A stretch of 64,000 nt of DNA, from positions 62,001 through 126,000 of the forward strand of contig PIZK01000008.1 of NCBI GenBank assembly GCA_002835545.1, written 5' to 3'. Shown piece after piece: positions 56,678 through 64,000 of this stretch; position 1 is the first letter of the stretch; each line of letters starts with the position of its first letter. The DNA comes from Alteromonadales bacterium alter-6D02 (GTDB taxonomy: Bacteria > Pseudomonadota > Gammaproteobacteria > Enterobacterales > Psychrobiaceae). A program made the position numbers and the translations under genes. The notes under the pieces were generated by a model. The model ran no database searches. It saw nothing but the letters and a program-made list of their open reading frames with translations, and was not told where the DNA came from.

Positions 56678-57304
56678 CTACTCTGCCAATAGATCTTTTA
56701 GCATATCGCAATGTTTTATTGCTTGCTGCTGCTGGATTAGGCGATTTCCTTTAATTATTGCATCAAAATCTTGTAATGCTTGTTCAAAGCTATCATTAAT
56801 TAGTAAATAATCATACTCATTATAATGTGACATTTCACTTATCGCTTTTTGCATGCGTGAAGCGATCACTTCATCACTGTCAGTTCCACGGCCAACGAGG
56901 CGTCGTTCAAGCTCAGTACGAGACGGTGGTAAAATGAAAATACCTTTGGCTTGTGGCATGAGTTCTTTCACTTGGCGCGCACCTTGCCAGTCGATATCAA
57001 GAAATACATCAATACCATTCGCTAACTGCTGCTCGATGACCGTACGTGATGTACCGTAATAGTTGCCAAATACTTCAGCCCATTCAAAGAATACACCGTC
57101 ATTGATTAATGATTTAAAACCATCAACGTCTACGAAATGATAATGTTGACCGTTAACCTCTCCTGGACGAGGTTGGCGTGTGGTATGAGAGACTGATACT
57201 TGTAAGTCATTATTAGTGTTTTTCTCAATCAATGCTGAAATTAAACTCGACTTACCGGCACCGCTAGGTGCAGAAACAATGTATAACGTGCCTAATGCTG
57301 GCAT
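56678..57304 (-). CDS. gmk: Guanylate kinase
   Basis: The 208-residue enzyme phosphorylates GMP to GDP. It has the P-loop [19 protein letters not shown] (about 8-26), [19 protein letters not shown] and [18 protein letters not shown]. It is the first gene of the leftward gmk-rpoZ-spoT-ridA-recG run, with its promoter in the 214-base spacer to the right. Confidence 0.96.
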   Translation of the reverse strand: MPALGTLYIVSAPSGAGKSSLISALIEKNTNNDLQVSVSHTTRQPRPGEVNGQHYHFVDVDGFKSLINDGVFFEWAEVFGNYYGTSRTVIEQQLANGIDVFLDIDWQGARQVKELMPQAKGIFILPPSRTELERRLVGRGTDSDEVIASRMQKAISEMSHYNEYDYLLINDSFEQALQDFDAIIKGNRLIQQQQAIKHCDMLKDLLAE

Positions 57305-57518
57305 AACAGTCTCCGAAGAATGCTGATACCAATCCTTCTCATAAGATGATGACTTAATTGATGGTGTTGGTATTGATTAATTAATTGGTGTGAATATACC
57401 GCATTTTAAGTTGATTGAGTATTGTATCCGGTGATCTTTGTGAGGGTCGGGTTAATTTAATTGTGATGAGCTTGCTATTCATGACATTTTGGGCGATAAC
57501 AGCTCTGGAGTAAATTTA

Positions 57519-59411
57519 TTGGATCGTTTCGTGTTATCAGAGATATTAGCTGGACCAATTCTACGTCGTGTTACAGCACAGCAGTTTACCTTATGGTGGG
57601 TTAGCCCTTTCGAGTGTCAAGGCACATTTAGTTGTTATCAAGATGAACAAGTCATTGAAGAAGTGAAATTAACTTCTGACGTATTAACGACTTTTCGTGT
57701 CGGTAAGTATGCCGTTATTCACTTGCTGGATGTAAAACTGTCGTTACCCCAAGATACTTATTTAGAGTACGACCTGCACCTGCAGTGTGGTTCGCAAGTT
57801 AAGTCGCTGGCAGAGATCGCTAGTCATTTGGTGTATGCGGGGAAAAAGCGACCGTCACTAATGGTTCAACTTGAGGTTGATAACCTGCTACATGGCTCTT
57901 GTCGTAACCCTCATCACGACAGTGACGACAGTTTACTGGCAGGTGATCGTCTGGTTGGCTCTGTGTTAGATGATAATAAGCAGCGCCCCGCATTACTGAT
58001 GATGAGTGGAGATCAAATCTACGCGGATCATGTCGCTGGCCCGACACTTTATGCTATTCATCAAGTGATTGCGTTACTTGGTTTGCATGATGAAACCTTT
58101 ATTGACGCTAATATTGGCGATAGTGAAGAGTTGCACCAGTTGGCAGGGCAATATTATCAACGTGAAAATATTTTACCGCAAACAAGCACACAACCAACGT
58201 GGTATCGGGCTCAGCAAAAACAGGCGATTTTTACTTCAACCTATGCCCATAATCATTTGATTAGCTTCGCTGAAACTATTGCGATGTATTTGCTGGTGTG
58301 GTCGCCAACATTGTGGCAAGAAATAACCTTTGAAGGGGTTGATATCACACCTGAGCATCAAGCGCTATGGGACGAAGAGTTGGTTGTGATAAGAGCTTTT
58401 GTGTCGGGTCTTGATAAAGTACAACGCTTATTGGCTCACGTACCAACCTATATGATTTTTGATGACCATGATGTCACCGATGATTGGAACTTAACTGCTG
58501 GTTGGGAGCAAGCGGCTTATAATAATCCATTTGCCAAACGCATTATTGGTAACACGCTATTTGGCTACTGGTTATGCCAAGGCTGGGGTAACGATCCAGC
58601 GCGCTTTAAGGGCGATTTTTGGCAGATAGCCGACCAATATCAACAACACCCTAATCAGCATAATCAAGAGCGCTTCATTGACCACTTACTGCAATTTTCG
58701 GGATGGCAATATACAGTTGAAACGCAGCCAAAATTAGTGGTGCTTGATAGCCGAACTCGGCGTTGGCGCTCAGAAACGGACATCAATCATCCATCTGGCT
58801 TGATGGATTGGGAGGCGATGTGTGAATTACAACAAGAGCTGATTGGACATGACTCAATTATTCTTGTTTCACCTGCGCCTATTTTTGGCGTAAAAGTGAT
58901 TGAAACTATTCAGCGTATGGTCACAGCCTGTGGTCATCCGCTGGCAGTGGATGCTGAAAACTGGATGGCCCACCCGGGGTCGGCCAGCACGATGCTTAAT
59001 ATTTTTAAGCATCCGCGAACGCCGCAGCATTTCATCATCTTATCGGGTGATGTTCACTATTCGTTTGTATACGATATTGAATTGCGTTTTAGCGACCAGT
59101 CCCCAAAAATTTGGCAAATAACGTCGAGTGGGATCAAAAATCAATTTCCGCAGCCCTTGATTGGTATTTTAGATAAACTTAACCGTTGGTTGTATGGCTC
59201 GTTGTCTCCGTTAAATTTCTTTACTAAGCGCCGTGCGATGAGAGTCAAAGGACGCAACTTGGCAAATAATAATAAAGTTCGGCTGAGCGAGCAAAGTGGC
59301 TTGGGATATTTAGAGCTAAATAGTGATGGGTCGCCTAAACTTATATGTGATTTGCACGTAAATGGGGGAGTCAGTGAATTTATTGAGGGAAATGAAGAGC
59401 TAATTCATTAG
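57519..59411 (+). CDS. PhoD-like metallophosphatase
   Basis: The 630-residue protein belongs to the PhoD/alkaline phosphatase D-like group. After an N-terminal beta domain (LSEILAGPILRRVT) come the metal-site motifs MMSGDQIYADHVAG, YMIFDDHDVTDDWNLTAG and IILSGDVHYSFVYDIELR. The catalytic core is present, but there is no signal peptide or Tat motif, unlike secreted PhoD, so it is probably cytoplasmic. The start is uncertain: TTG 57519 has TGGAG upstream, GTG 57531 is possible, and the frame is open back to a TTG at 57489. The substrate is unknown. Confidence 0.82.
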   Translation: MDRFVLSEILAGPILRRVTAQQFTLWWVSPFECQGTFSCYQDEQVIEEVKLTSDVLTTFRVGKYAVIHLLDVKLSLPQDTYLEYDLHLQCGSQVKSLAEIASHLVYAGKKRPSLMVQLEVDNLLHGSCRNPHHDSDDSLLAGDRLVGSVLDDNKQRPALLMMSGDQIYADHVAGPTLYAIHQVIALLGLHDETFIDANIGDSEELHQLAGQYYQRENILPQTSTQPTWYRAQQKQAIFTSTYAHNHLISFAETIAMYLLVWSPTLWQEITFEGVDITPEHQALWDEELVVIRAFVSGLDKVQRLLAHVPTYMIFDDHDVTDDWNLTAGWEQAAYNNPFAKRIIGNTLFGYWLCQGWGNDPARFKGDFWQIADQYQQHPNQHNQERFIDHLLQFSGWQYTVETQPKLVVLDSRTRRWRSETDINHPSGLMDWEAMCELQQELIGHDSIILVSPAPIFGVKVIETIQRMVTACGHPLAVDAENWMAHPGSASTMLNIFKHPRTPQHFIILSGDVHYSFVYDIELRFSDQSPKIWQITSSGIKNQFPQPLIGILDKLNRWLYGSLSPLNFFTKRRAMRVKGRNLANNNKVRLSEQSGLGYLELNSDGSPKLICDLHVNGGVSEFIEGNEELIH

Positions 59412-59425
59412 CTTCTCCGTCACTC

Positions 59426-59450
59426 GTTACATGATTTGTTATCATGTAAC
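59426..59450 (+). terminator. Stem-loop after the PhoD-like gene, possible terminator
   Basis: GTTACATGA and TCATGTAAC form a perfect 9-bp stem with a 7-base loop. A T6 run occurs only at about 59464, so termination is plausible but not typical. Confidence 0.5.
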
Positions 59451-59566
59451 AATTTGTTAAGGTTTTTTGTAAAATAATCCCCAAACGAGAGACATAAAAT
59501 GTCATAATTCGTTGGTTTTTACAATAACAATAAATCTGCACCTTAAACTATTTCTCTGAGGAAATT

Positions 59567-61084
59567 ATGTCTATTAAAAAGTCTCTTTTGACTCTATCGC
59601 TTTCTGTTGCTCTTACCGCTACAGCACAAGCTGAAACATTTAACTTTAGCGACCAAGCTAAAAAAGCCGACGCTATTGTTGTATTCCAAGCTGGCGACAC
59701 ACCATCAGCAGGCCTTGCTCAATTAAATAAACAGTCTAACGACCAGTTAATGAAATCATTGTCTGTTGCTAAGTTTAAAGGTGACAGCAAGCAAGTTGTT
59801 GAAGTATTAGCCCCAGCAGGTATCGATGCTGACCGCGTTATTGTTGTTGGCTTAGGTGATTCTACAGAGCTAAATGCAGGTGCTGTCAATAAGATTGGTG
59901 CAAGCTTAAGCGCTAAATTATCAAAAACTGATGCCCAAGATATTCAAATCTTCACTAAGGGTATTAGTGATAATCAAAGCAACGCTAGCTTTGCTGCTGA
60001 ATTAGCGCATGGCATTAGCTTACGTGCTTATAAATTTGATAAATACCTATCAAAGAAAAAACCTGCCGAGAAGAATTACAGTTTACGTGTTAATCAACCT
60101 CAACAAGCAAAAACAACTTACAAACAACTTGAAGCTGTTGAAGCAGGTGTATTCTTAGCGCGTGATTTAACCTCAGAAGTTCCAACTGAAATGAACCCAG
60201 TTCACTTTGCTGCTGCAGCAAAAGAATTAAAGAAACTGGGCGTTAAAGTTAAGGTATTAAAGCCACGTCAAATCAAAAAACTAGGTATGGGTGCTCTACA
60301 TGCTGTTGGTCGTGGTTCAGCTGAAGGTTCACGCCTAGTTGTTGCACACTGGGAAGGAAACAACGATACCCCTATTGCCCTTGTTGGTAAAGGAATCACC
60401 TTTGATTCAGGTGGTTATAATGTTAAAACGGGTAAATCAATTGCTCGCATGAAGTCTGATATGGCCGGCGCTGCCGCTGTATTAGGTACAGTGAAAGCAT
60501 TAGCATTACAAGAAGCAGATGTGAATGTTGTTGCTGTAATGGCAATGGCGGCAAACATGGTTTCTGAAACGTCTGTTGCTCCTGGTGATGTCGTTGAAAC
60601 TGCAGAAGGTTTAAGTGTTGAGATTTTAAACACCGATGCTGAAGGCCGTTTGGTTGTTGCTGATGGTATGTGGTACGCGCGTGATAAATATAAGCCAGAA
60701 ATCATGGTTGATGTTGCAACGCTTACTGGTTCGAAAGTGCGTGCTTTAGGTGATCGTTACACTGCTATCTTCAGTGAAGATGATAACTTAGTATCTCAAC
60801 TAACCGTTTCAGGCAAAGCGGTTGATGAAAAAGTATGGCGCTTGCCATTAGGCTATAAAGACAAGCTGAAAAGCCCAATTGCTGATTTAACAAATATCGG
60901 TAGTGGTGGCCCAGGCGCGACAACTGCGGCAACCTTCTTGCAACAATTTGCTGGTGATACTAAATGGGTTCACCTAGATATTGCTGGTAACGCATTAATT
61001 TCTGCTGACAAAGGTGTAAACCCTGCTGGTGGTACTGGCCATGGTGTACGCTTACTAAGCCATTGGATCATGAATAATAAATAG
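59567..61084 (+). CDS. Exported M17 leucyl aminopeptidase family protein
   Basis: The 505-residue protein begins with a clear signal peptide (KKSLLTLSLSVALTATAQA, cut about residue 22), unlike the usual cytoplasmic PepA. The catalytic M17 domain is complete: VGKGITFDSGGYNVKTG with metal Lys and Asp (about 275-291), ARMKSDMAGAAAVLGTV, NTDAEGRLVVADGMWYA (about 352-368) and DVATLTGSKVRALG. It should be a periplasmic or secreted dimetal aminopeptidase. It is a single gene with a terminator after it. Confidence 0.9.
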   Translation: MSIKKSLLTLSLSVALTATAQAETFNFSDQAKKADAIVVFQAGDTPSAGLAQLNKQSNDQLMKSLSVAKFKGDSKQVVEVLAPAGIDADRVIVVGLGDSTELNAGAVNKIGASLSAKLSKTDAQDIQIFTKGISDNQSNASFAAELAHGISLRAYKFDKYLSKKKPAEKNYSLRVNQPQQAKTTYKQLEAVEAGVFLARDLTSEVPTEMNPVHFAAAAKELKKLGVKVKVLKPRQIKKLGMGALHAVGRGSAEGSRLVVAHWEGNNDTPIALVGKGITFDSGGYNVKTGKSIARMKSDMAGAAAVLGTVKALALQEADVNVVAVMAMAANMVSETSVAPGDVVETAEGLSVEILNTDAEGRLVVADGMWYARDKYKPEIMVDVATLTGSKVRALGDRYTAIFSEDDNLVSQLTVSGKAVDEKVWRLPLGYKDKLKSPIADLTNIGSGGPGATTAATFLQQFAGDTKWVHLDIAGNALISADKGVNPAGGTGHGVRLLSHWIMNNK

Positions 61085-61107
61085 CCTTTAATGAGGGTTA
61101 TTGTGTA

Positions 61108-61140
61108 ATAAGGCCGCATTGCGGCCTTATTTATTTTTAT
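61108..61140 (+). terminator. Rho-independent terminator after the M17 gene
   Basis: ATAAGGCCGC-ATT-GCGGCCTTAT, a perfect 10-bp stem, followed by a T-rich stretch. Confidence 0.92.
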
Positions 61141-61234
61141 TCTAAGCCGATAACTTGTACTCCAATAACAAACAGGTTAAGTTGTTTATTCAATACATAA
61201 AACAACCGAATGAACCAAGGACTGGATTAGATAA

Positions 61235-62419
61235 ATGTTAGTTTCCTGTATGTCACGTGTTTACCTAGCTGTATTCGTTACAGCTGTTTTAGGATACTCC
61301 AATATCGCACTTGCTAGTTCAAAACCTGAGATATCAGGCTTTGCGCGAGCCATTGTTGGGGTTGCAGATCATGATGATGTTGATGCAATTGACTATGATA
61401 AAACCCCTTCTTTAAAACCTCATAGCCTAATCGGCGTGCAAGCAGATTGGCAAATAACACAGCACTGGTCAGCAACAGCACAAATGTTGGGACGTGCTGA
61501 TCGTGATTTAAAATCGGGCATTGAATGGCTTTATGCACAATACGCTGCCGATCATGGTGTTAATTATAAGGTCGGCCGGTTACGTTCGCCGTTCTTTATG
61601 TATAGCAATGTACTTAATGTTGGTTATAGCTACCATTGGATCCAAGCCCCTAGCGAAGTGTATTCCCCTGTTTTGTTCGATCATTTTGATGGCGGTGAGG
61701 CTTCATATACCTATTTTGGTGAAGATTTTTCCGCGACAGTCAGTGGCTTTCTTGGGCAGTTTGATGGTGATGTTGAATACCTCGGCGAGCAATATACAAC
61801 CGATGTAAATACCTTTTCAGGACTAGTATTCGAAGTTTCATTTGATAAATTAAAACTACAATCTTCGATCAATCGCGGCAATATTTTTGTTAAAAACCCA
61901 ATGCTCTCACAACTCAGTGATGTCGCTGAGCAGGCTGGTTTATCAGAAGTCGCTCAAGCATTATCTATTGATGGTGAAGTGACTTATTTTCAGGTTGGCT
62001 TTAGTTATGAAACATTTGATTATTTTATTAAAGGTGAGTGGGTCGACTTCCACCATGATTTTTCGTTGTTAGCAGAAACACGGGCCAATTACATCAGTGT
62101 TGGCTATCAATTAGATAACTTATTATTTCACCTGACTGCAGCTAAGCGTGATGACGCGTTGAAACCAATGAATGACTTTATTCCGCCGATAGATGCTTTA
62201 AGCCCATTAGCAGGGCTTTATCATCAATTAAGTAATGTGCGAGCGCATAGTGATCAAGATAGCTATATTTTCGGTGTGCGTTGGGATGTGGGCGACAATA
62301 TTGCTCTTAAAGCGGAAGTGAACCATACAATTTTTGATCAAGACGATCTCGACCCTGCGTTAAGTACTCAGCCGGAAGACACGACACTTGTACTTTTGGG
62401 GGCTGAATGGGTCTTTTAA
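61235..62419 (+). CDS. Porin-like outer-membrane beta-barrel protein
   Basis: The 394-residue protein has a signal peptide (hydrophobic core about 9-26, cut after IALAS) and then alternating beta-strand sequence typical of outer-membrane barrels (WSATAQMLGRADRD, VNYKVGRLRSPFFMYSNVLN, GGEASYTYFGEDFSATVSGF). It ends in the aromatic residue F. It resembles the porin-like proteins that accompany small phosphate-binding-like proteins in marine gammaproteobacteria. The substrate is unknown. It overlaps the next gene by 13 bases, so the two are translationally coupled. ATG 61250 is an alternative start. Confidence 0.75.
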   Translation: MLVSCMSRVYLAVFVTAVLGYSNIALASSKPEISGFARAIVGVADHDDVDAIDYDKTPSLKPHSLIGVQADWQITQHWSATAQMLGRADRDLKSGIEWLYAQYAADHGVNYKVGRLRSPFFMYSNVLNVGYSYHWIQAPSEVYSPVLFDHFDGGEASYTYFGEDFSATVSGFLGQFDGDVEYLGEQYTTDVNTFSGLVFEVSFDKLKLQSSINRGNIFVKNPMLSQLSDVAEQAGLSEVAQALSIDGEVTYFQVGFSYETFDYFIKGEWVDFHHDFSLLAETRANYISVGYQLDNLLFHLTAAKRDDALKPMNDFIPPIDALSPLAGLYHQLSNVRAHSDQDSYIFGVRWDVGDNIALKAEVNHTIFDQDDLDPALSTQPEDTTLVLLGAEWVF

Positions 62420-62856
62420 AAGTTGGGGTATACCTTTCAATTATTTGTCTATTATGTTTCTCCAAACAATCGTTTGCTTTGCAAGGTGAGCGTTCGATTT
62501 GGGTTATTGCCAGTGCTCAAAGTCAAGATCAGCAACTGTCATTGCAACAAGTTAAGAAAACATATTTAGGGATGAAGGTTACACTCAGTAACGGCTTATC
62601 CCGACAAGCACTGACCTATCCACTTAACTCTTCAATACGTTCTTTGTTTAATGTGACCGTTATAGGTTTAACGGAGTCACGTATTAAAACATTTTGGGCT
62701 CAGATGCGCTTTACTGGACGGGGTAGTGCTGCGAAAGTCATTGCTGATGAACAAGCTTTGTTTCAGTACCTGATTAAAAATCCAAACACTATCGGTTATG
62801 TTTTAGAAGGTACTCAATTACCACAAGAAATTAAGGTGTTGTACACCAGTTTGTAG
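62407..62856 (+). CDS. Small exported PstS-like (phosphate ABC substrate-binding-like) protein
   Basis: The 149-residue protein has a signal peptide (about 1-24, hydrophobic VGVYLSIICLLCFSKQSFA) and a short alpha/beta domain: IWVIASAQSQDQQLSLQQVK, YLGMKVTLSNG, then TFWAQMRFTGRGSAAKVIAD and NPNTIGYVLEG. The pattern 'LSLQQVKxTYLGxxxxLSNG ... FWxxxxFTGRGSxAK' fits the half-length PstS-like proteins of gammaproteobacteria. It is about half the size of true PstS and no Pst transporter genes are adjacent. It overlaps the porin-like gene by 13 bases and converges on a GGDEF-EAL gene, so a sensing role is possible. Confidence 0.7.
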   Translation: MGLLKVGVYLSIICLLCFSKQSFALQGERSIWVIASAQSQDQQLSLQQVKKTYLGMKVTLSNGLSRQALTYPLNSSIRSLFNVTVIGLTESRIKTFWAQMRFTGRGSAAKVIADEQALFQYLIKNPNTIGYVLEGTQLPQEIKVLYTSL

Positions 62857-62927
62857 TGTGGGCTAAAGCGTTAAAGACCCGTGTAAGTGTATTACAGGGC
62901 TTTATCGATGGGTTTTTTATGACATGA

Positions 62928-64000
62928 TTAAGGTGACTTTAAAGCGTCCGGCGCATTGATCTGTTCTATTTTTGTATTGATCTCATTAACAATGGCTGGC
63001 AGTTCGCAAAGAGGCACAGGCTTAGCAAAGTAATATCCCTGAATTTGCTGACAACCCTTACTCGCCAAGTACTCAAATGCTTCTTTTGTTTCTACTCCTT
63101 CAGCACAAACCTGCAACCCTAAATTTTGTGCCAGACTAATAATACTATCCACAATCAACCTTTCTTGTTCTGACTGGAACATATTACGAATAAACTGCTG
63201 ATCTATTTTTAAGGTACTTGCTGGTACTTGCGTAAGGTAACTTAATGAGGAGTAACCTGTGCCAAAGTCATCTAATGAGATGTCACAGCCTAAGGCTATT
63301 AGTTTGTTGAAAAAAGTAGAGGCTTTGTCAAAGTTTTCGATATAGGCTGACTCGGTGACCTCAAAATTAATTGATGAAGGGTCTAGCTTAGATTGTTTAA
63401 GTGCTTCTTCGATGTATTGAATACAATCTTTATTAGAAATGTCGAACGCTGATACATTAAAAGACGTCACCATATCTTTGTGCAATTTCTTATTAATAGT
63501 GTTTAACTCTTTAAACCCTTGGTTGATTACCCAGCGCGTAATATCGTTAATCTTGCCGCAATGCTCTGCAATAGGGATGAACTCAGCTGGAGATACCATG
63601 CCCTCGAAGCTACTGCGCCAGCGTAGAAGAGCCTCAAAGCCGATTACCCCGTGGATTGGTGAAACTTTGGGTTGGTAGTGCAGTTCAAATTCGTCATTAG
63701 CCAGAGCATAACTTAATTGATTAACAATAATTAACCGTCGGTGTTGATTGTTTTGCATCGAGCTTTCAAAGACCGCATAGTTACCTCGGCCAGTATTTTT
63801 CGCTCGATACATAGCTAGATCGGCATTCGCTAAAAGCTCTGATATTGAGACCTTGTTTCTATCACTAAAAGCAATACCAATACTTAAGCCAGAATTAAAT
63901 TCCCAATGCTGAAGCTTAAATGATTGTTTGAAGCTTTGTAATATTCGATCCGCAATGACAATCGCTTCAATTTGTTGTTCAAGGTTGCTGACGACAATCA
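62928..64000 (-). CDS. GGDEF-EAL cyclic-di-GMP protein (5' partial, runs off the window)
   Basis: The frame is open to the right edge. The visible part starts inside a GGDEF domain (WEFNSGLSIGIAFSDRN, SELLANADLAMYRAKNTGRG) and continues into a complete EAL phosphodiesterase domain. The latter has GFEALLRWRS, VTSFNVSAFDISNKDC, ISLDDFGTGYSSLSYL, LKIDQQFIRN and VCAEGVETKEAFEYL. The EAL residues needed for c-di-GMP hydrolysis appear intact; the GGDEF active-site loop lies beyond the window. The ATG at 63812 is internal and not the true start. It probably tunes biofilm or motility, and it lies 71 bases from the convergent PstS-like gene. Confidence 0.9.
   Translation of the reverse strand, partial: IVVSNLEQQIEAIVIADRILQSFKQSFKLQHWEFNSGLSIGIAFSDRNKVSISELLANADLAMYRAKNTGRGNYAVFESSMQNNQHRRLIIVNQLSYALANDEFELHYQPKVSPIHGVIGFEALLRWRSSFEGMVSPAEFIPIAEHCGKINDITRWVINQGFKELNTINKKLHKDMVTSFNVSAFDISNKDCIQYIEEALKQSKLDPSSINFEVTESAYIENFDKASTFFNKLIALGCDISLDDFGTGYSSLSYLTQVPASTLKIDQQFIRNMFQSEQERLIVDSIISLAQNLGLQVCAEGVETKEAFEYLASKGCQQIQGYYFAKPVPLCELPAIVNEINTKIEQINAPDALKSP

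Noticed and set aside
1-64000. tRNA, rRNA, insertion sequences, prophage or toxin-antitoxin genes
   Set aside because: No tRNA TPsiC-like blocks, transposase motifs, phage genes or short toxin-antitoxin gene pairs were seen in reading the gaps and ORFs.

Overview
The window is a moderately AT-rich chromosomal segment of a marine gammaproteobacterium, most likely an alteromonadalean (Shewanella / Colwellia / Psychrobium-like). The evidence is the conserved housekeeping blocks (def-fmt-rsmB-trkA opposite a LysM gene, dprA and smg; gmk-rpoZ-spoT-ridA-recG; yihY-pip-dtd-yiiD; trkH-hemG-DUF2982; zapA beside a TIGR02449-type coiled-coil gene) together with DUF2959, DUF2982, DUF3014 and a PEP-CTERM protein. 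The genus cannot be fixed from the sequence alone. I saw no rRNA, tRNA, CRISPR array, insertion sequence or prophage.

Layout. 1-12.7 kb is a cobalamin/tetrapyrrole locus. A membrane-anchored CobN-like chelatase (5' end off the window) is followed by an ExbB/TolQ-like channel protein, a DUF2149 protein and bluB on the + strand. On the - strand are cobC (phosphatase), cbiB and cobD. A cobalamin riboswitch near 7.73-7.94 kb then leads a second + operon: btuM-like transporter, cbiA/cobB, cobO and btuB. 12.7-25 kb is accessory: a TfoX-C protein, a LysE exporter, an XRE regulator with membrane segments, a histidine kinase/response regulator pair divergent from a TonB-dependent receptor, a FAD oxidoreductase, ferritin, a small lipoprotein, a YbdG-type MscS channel and zapA. 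25-29.3 kb carries a MocR regulator divergent from a GNAT-PaiB fusion and an Aeromonas-type prolyl aminopeptidase. 29.6-45.2 kb holds trkH-hemG-DUF2982, the PEP-CTERM gene with a possible sigma-54 promoter, the def/dprA region, the siroheme pair (cobA plus a CysG-like protein whose methyltransferase domain has decayed) and an OafA-type acyltransferase. 45-57.3 kb is housekeeping, interrupted at 49.87-50.69 kb by an array of 101-bp tandem repeats. 57.5-64 kb has a PhoD-like phosphatase, a secreted M17 aminopeptidase, a porin-like protein with a small PstS-like protein, and a GGDEF-EAL protein cut by the window end.

How the genes fit together. The first 12.7 kb links B12 uptake (BtuB, BtuM) with late corrin steps (CbiA, CobO, CbiB, CobD, CobC, BluB). 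A riboswitch controls the import/adenosylation arm. The siroheme pair at 40.8-42.6 kb makes the shared precursor precorrin-2. Corrin-ring methylation genes, cobU/cobS and cobST are not in the window.

Most interesting items: the CobN-ExbB-DUF2149 module, which looks like a chelatase powered by the proton motive force; the 101-bp hairpin repeat array and its single inverted relative 20 kb away; the CysG-like protein with a degenerate domain; the GNAT-PaiB fusion; and the GG-N10-GC element upstream of the PEP-CTERM gene.
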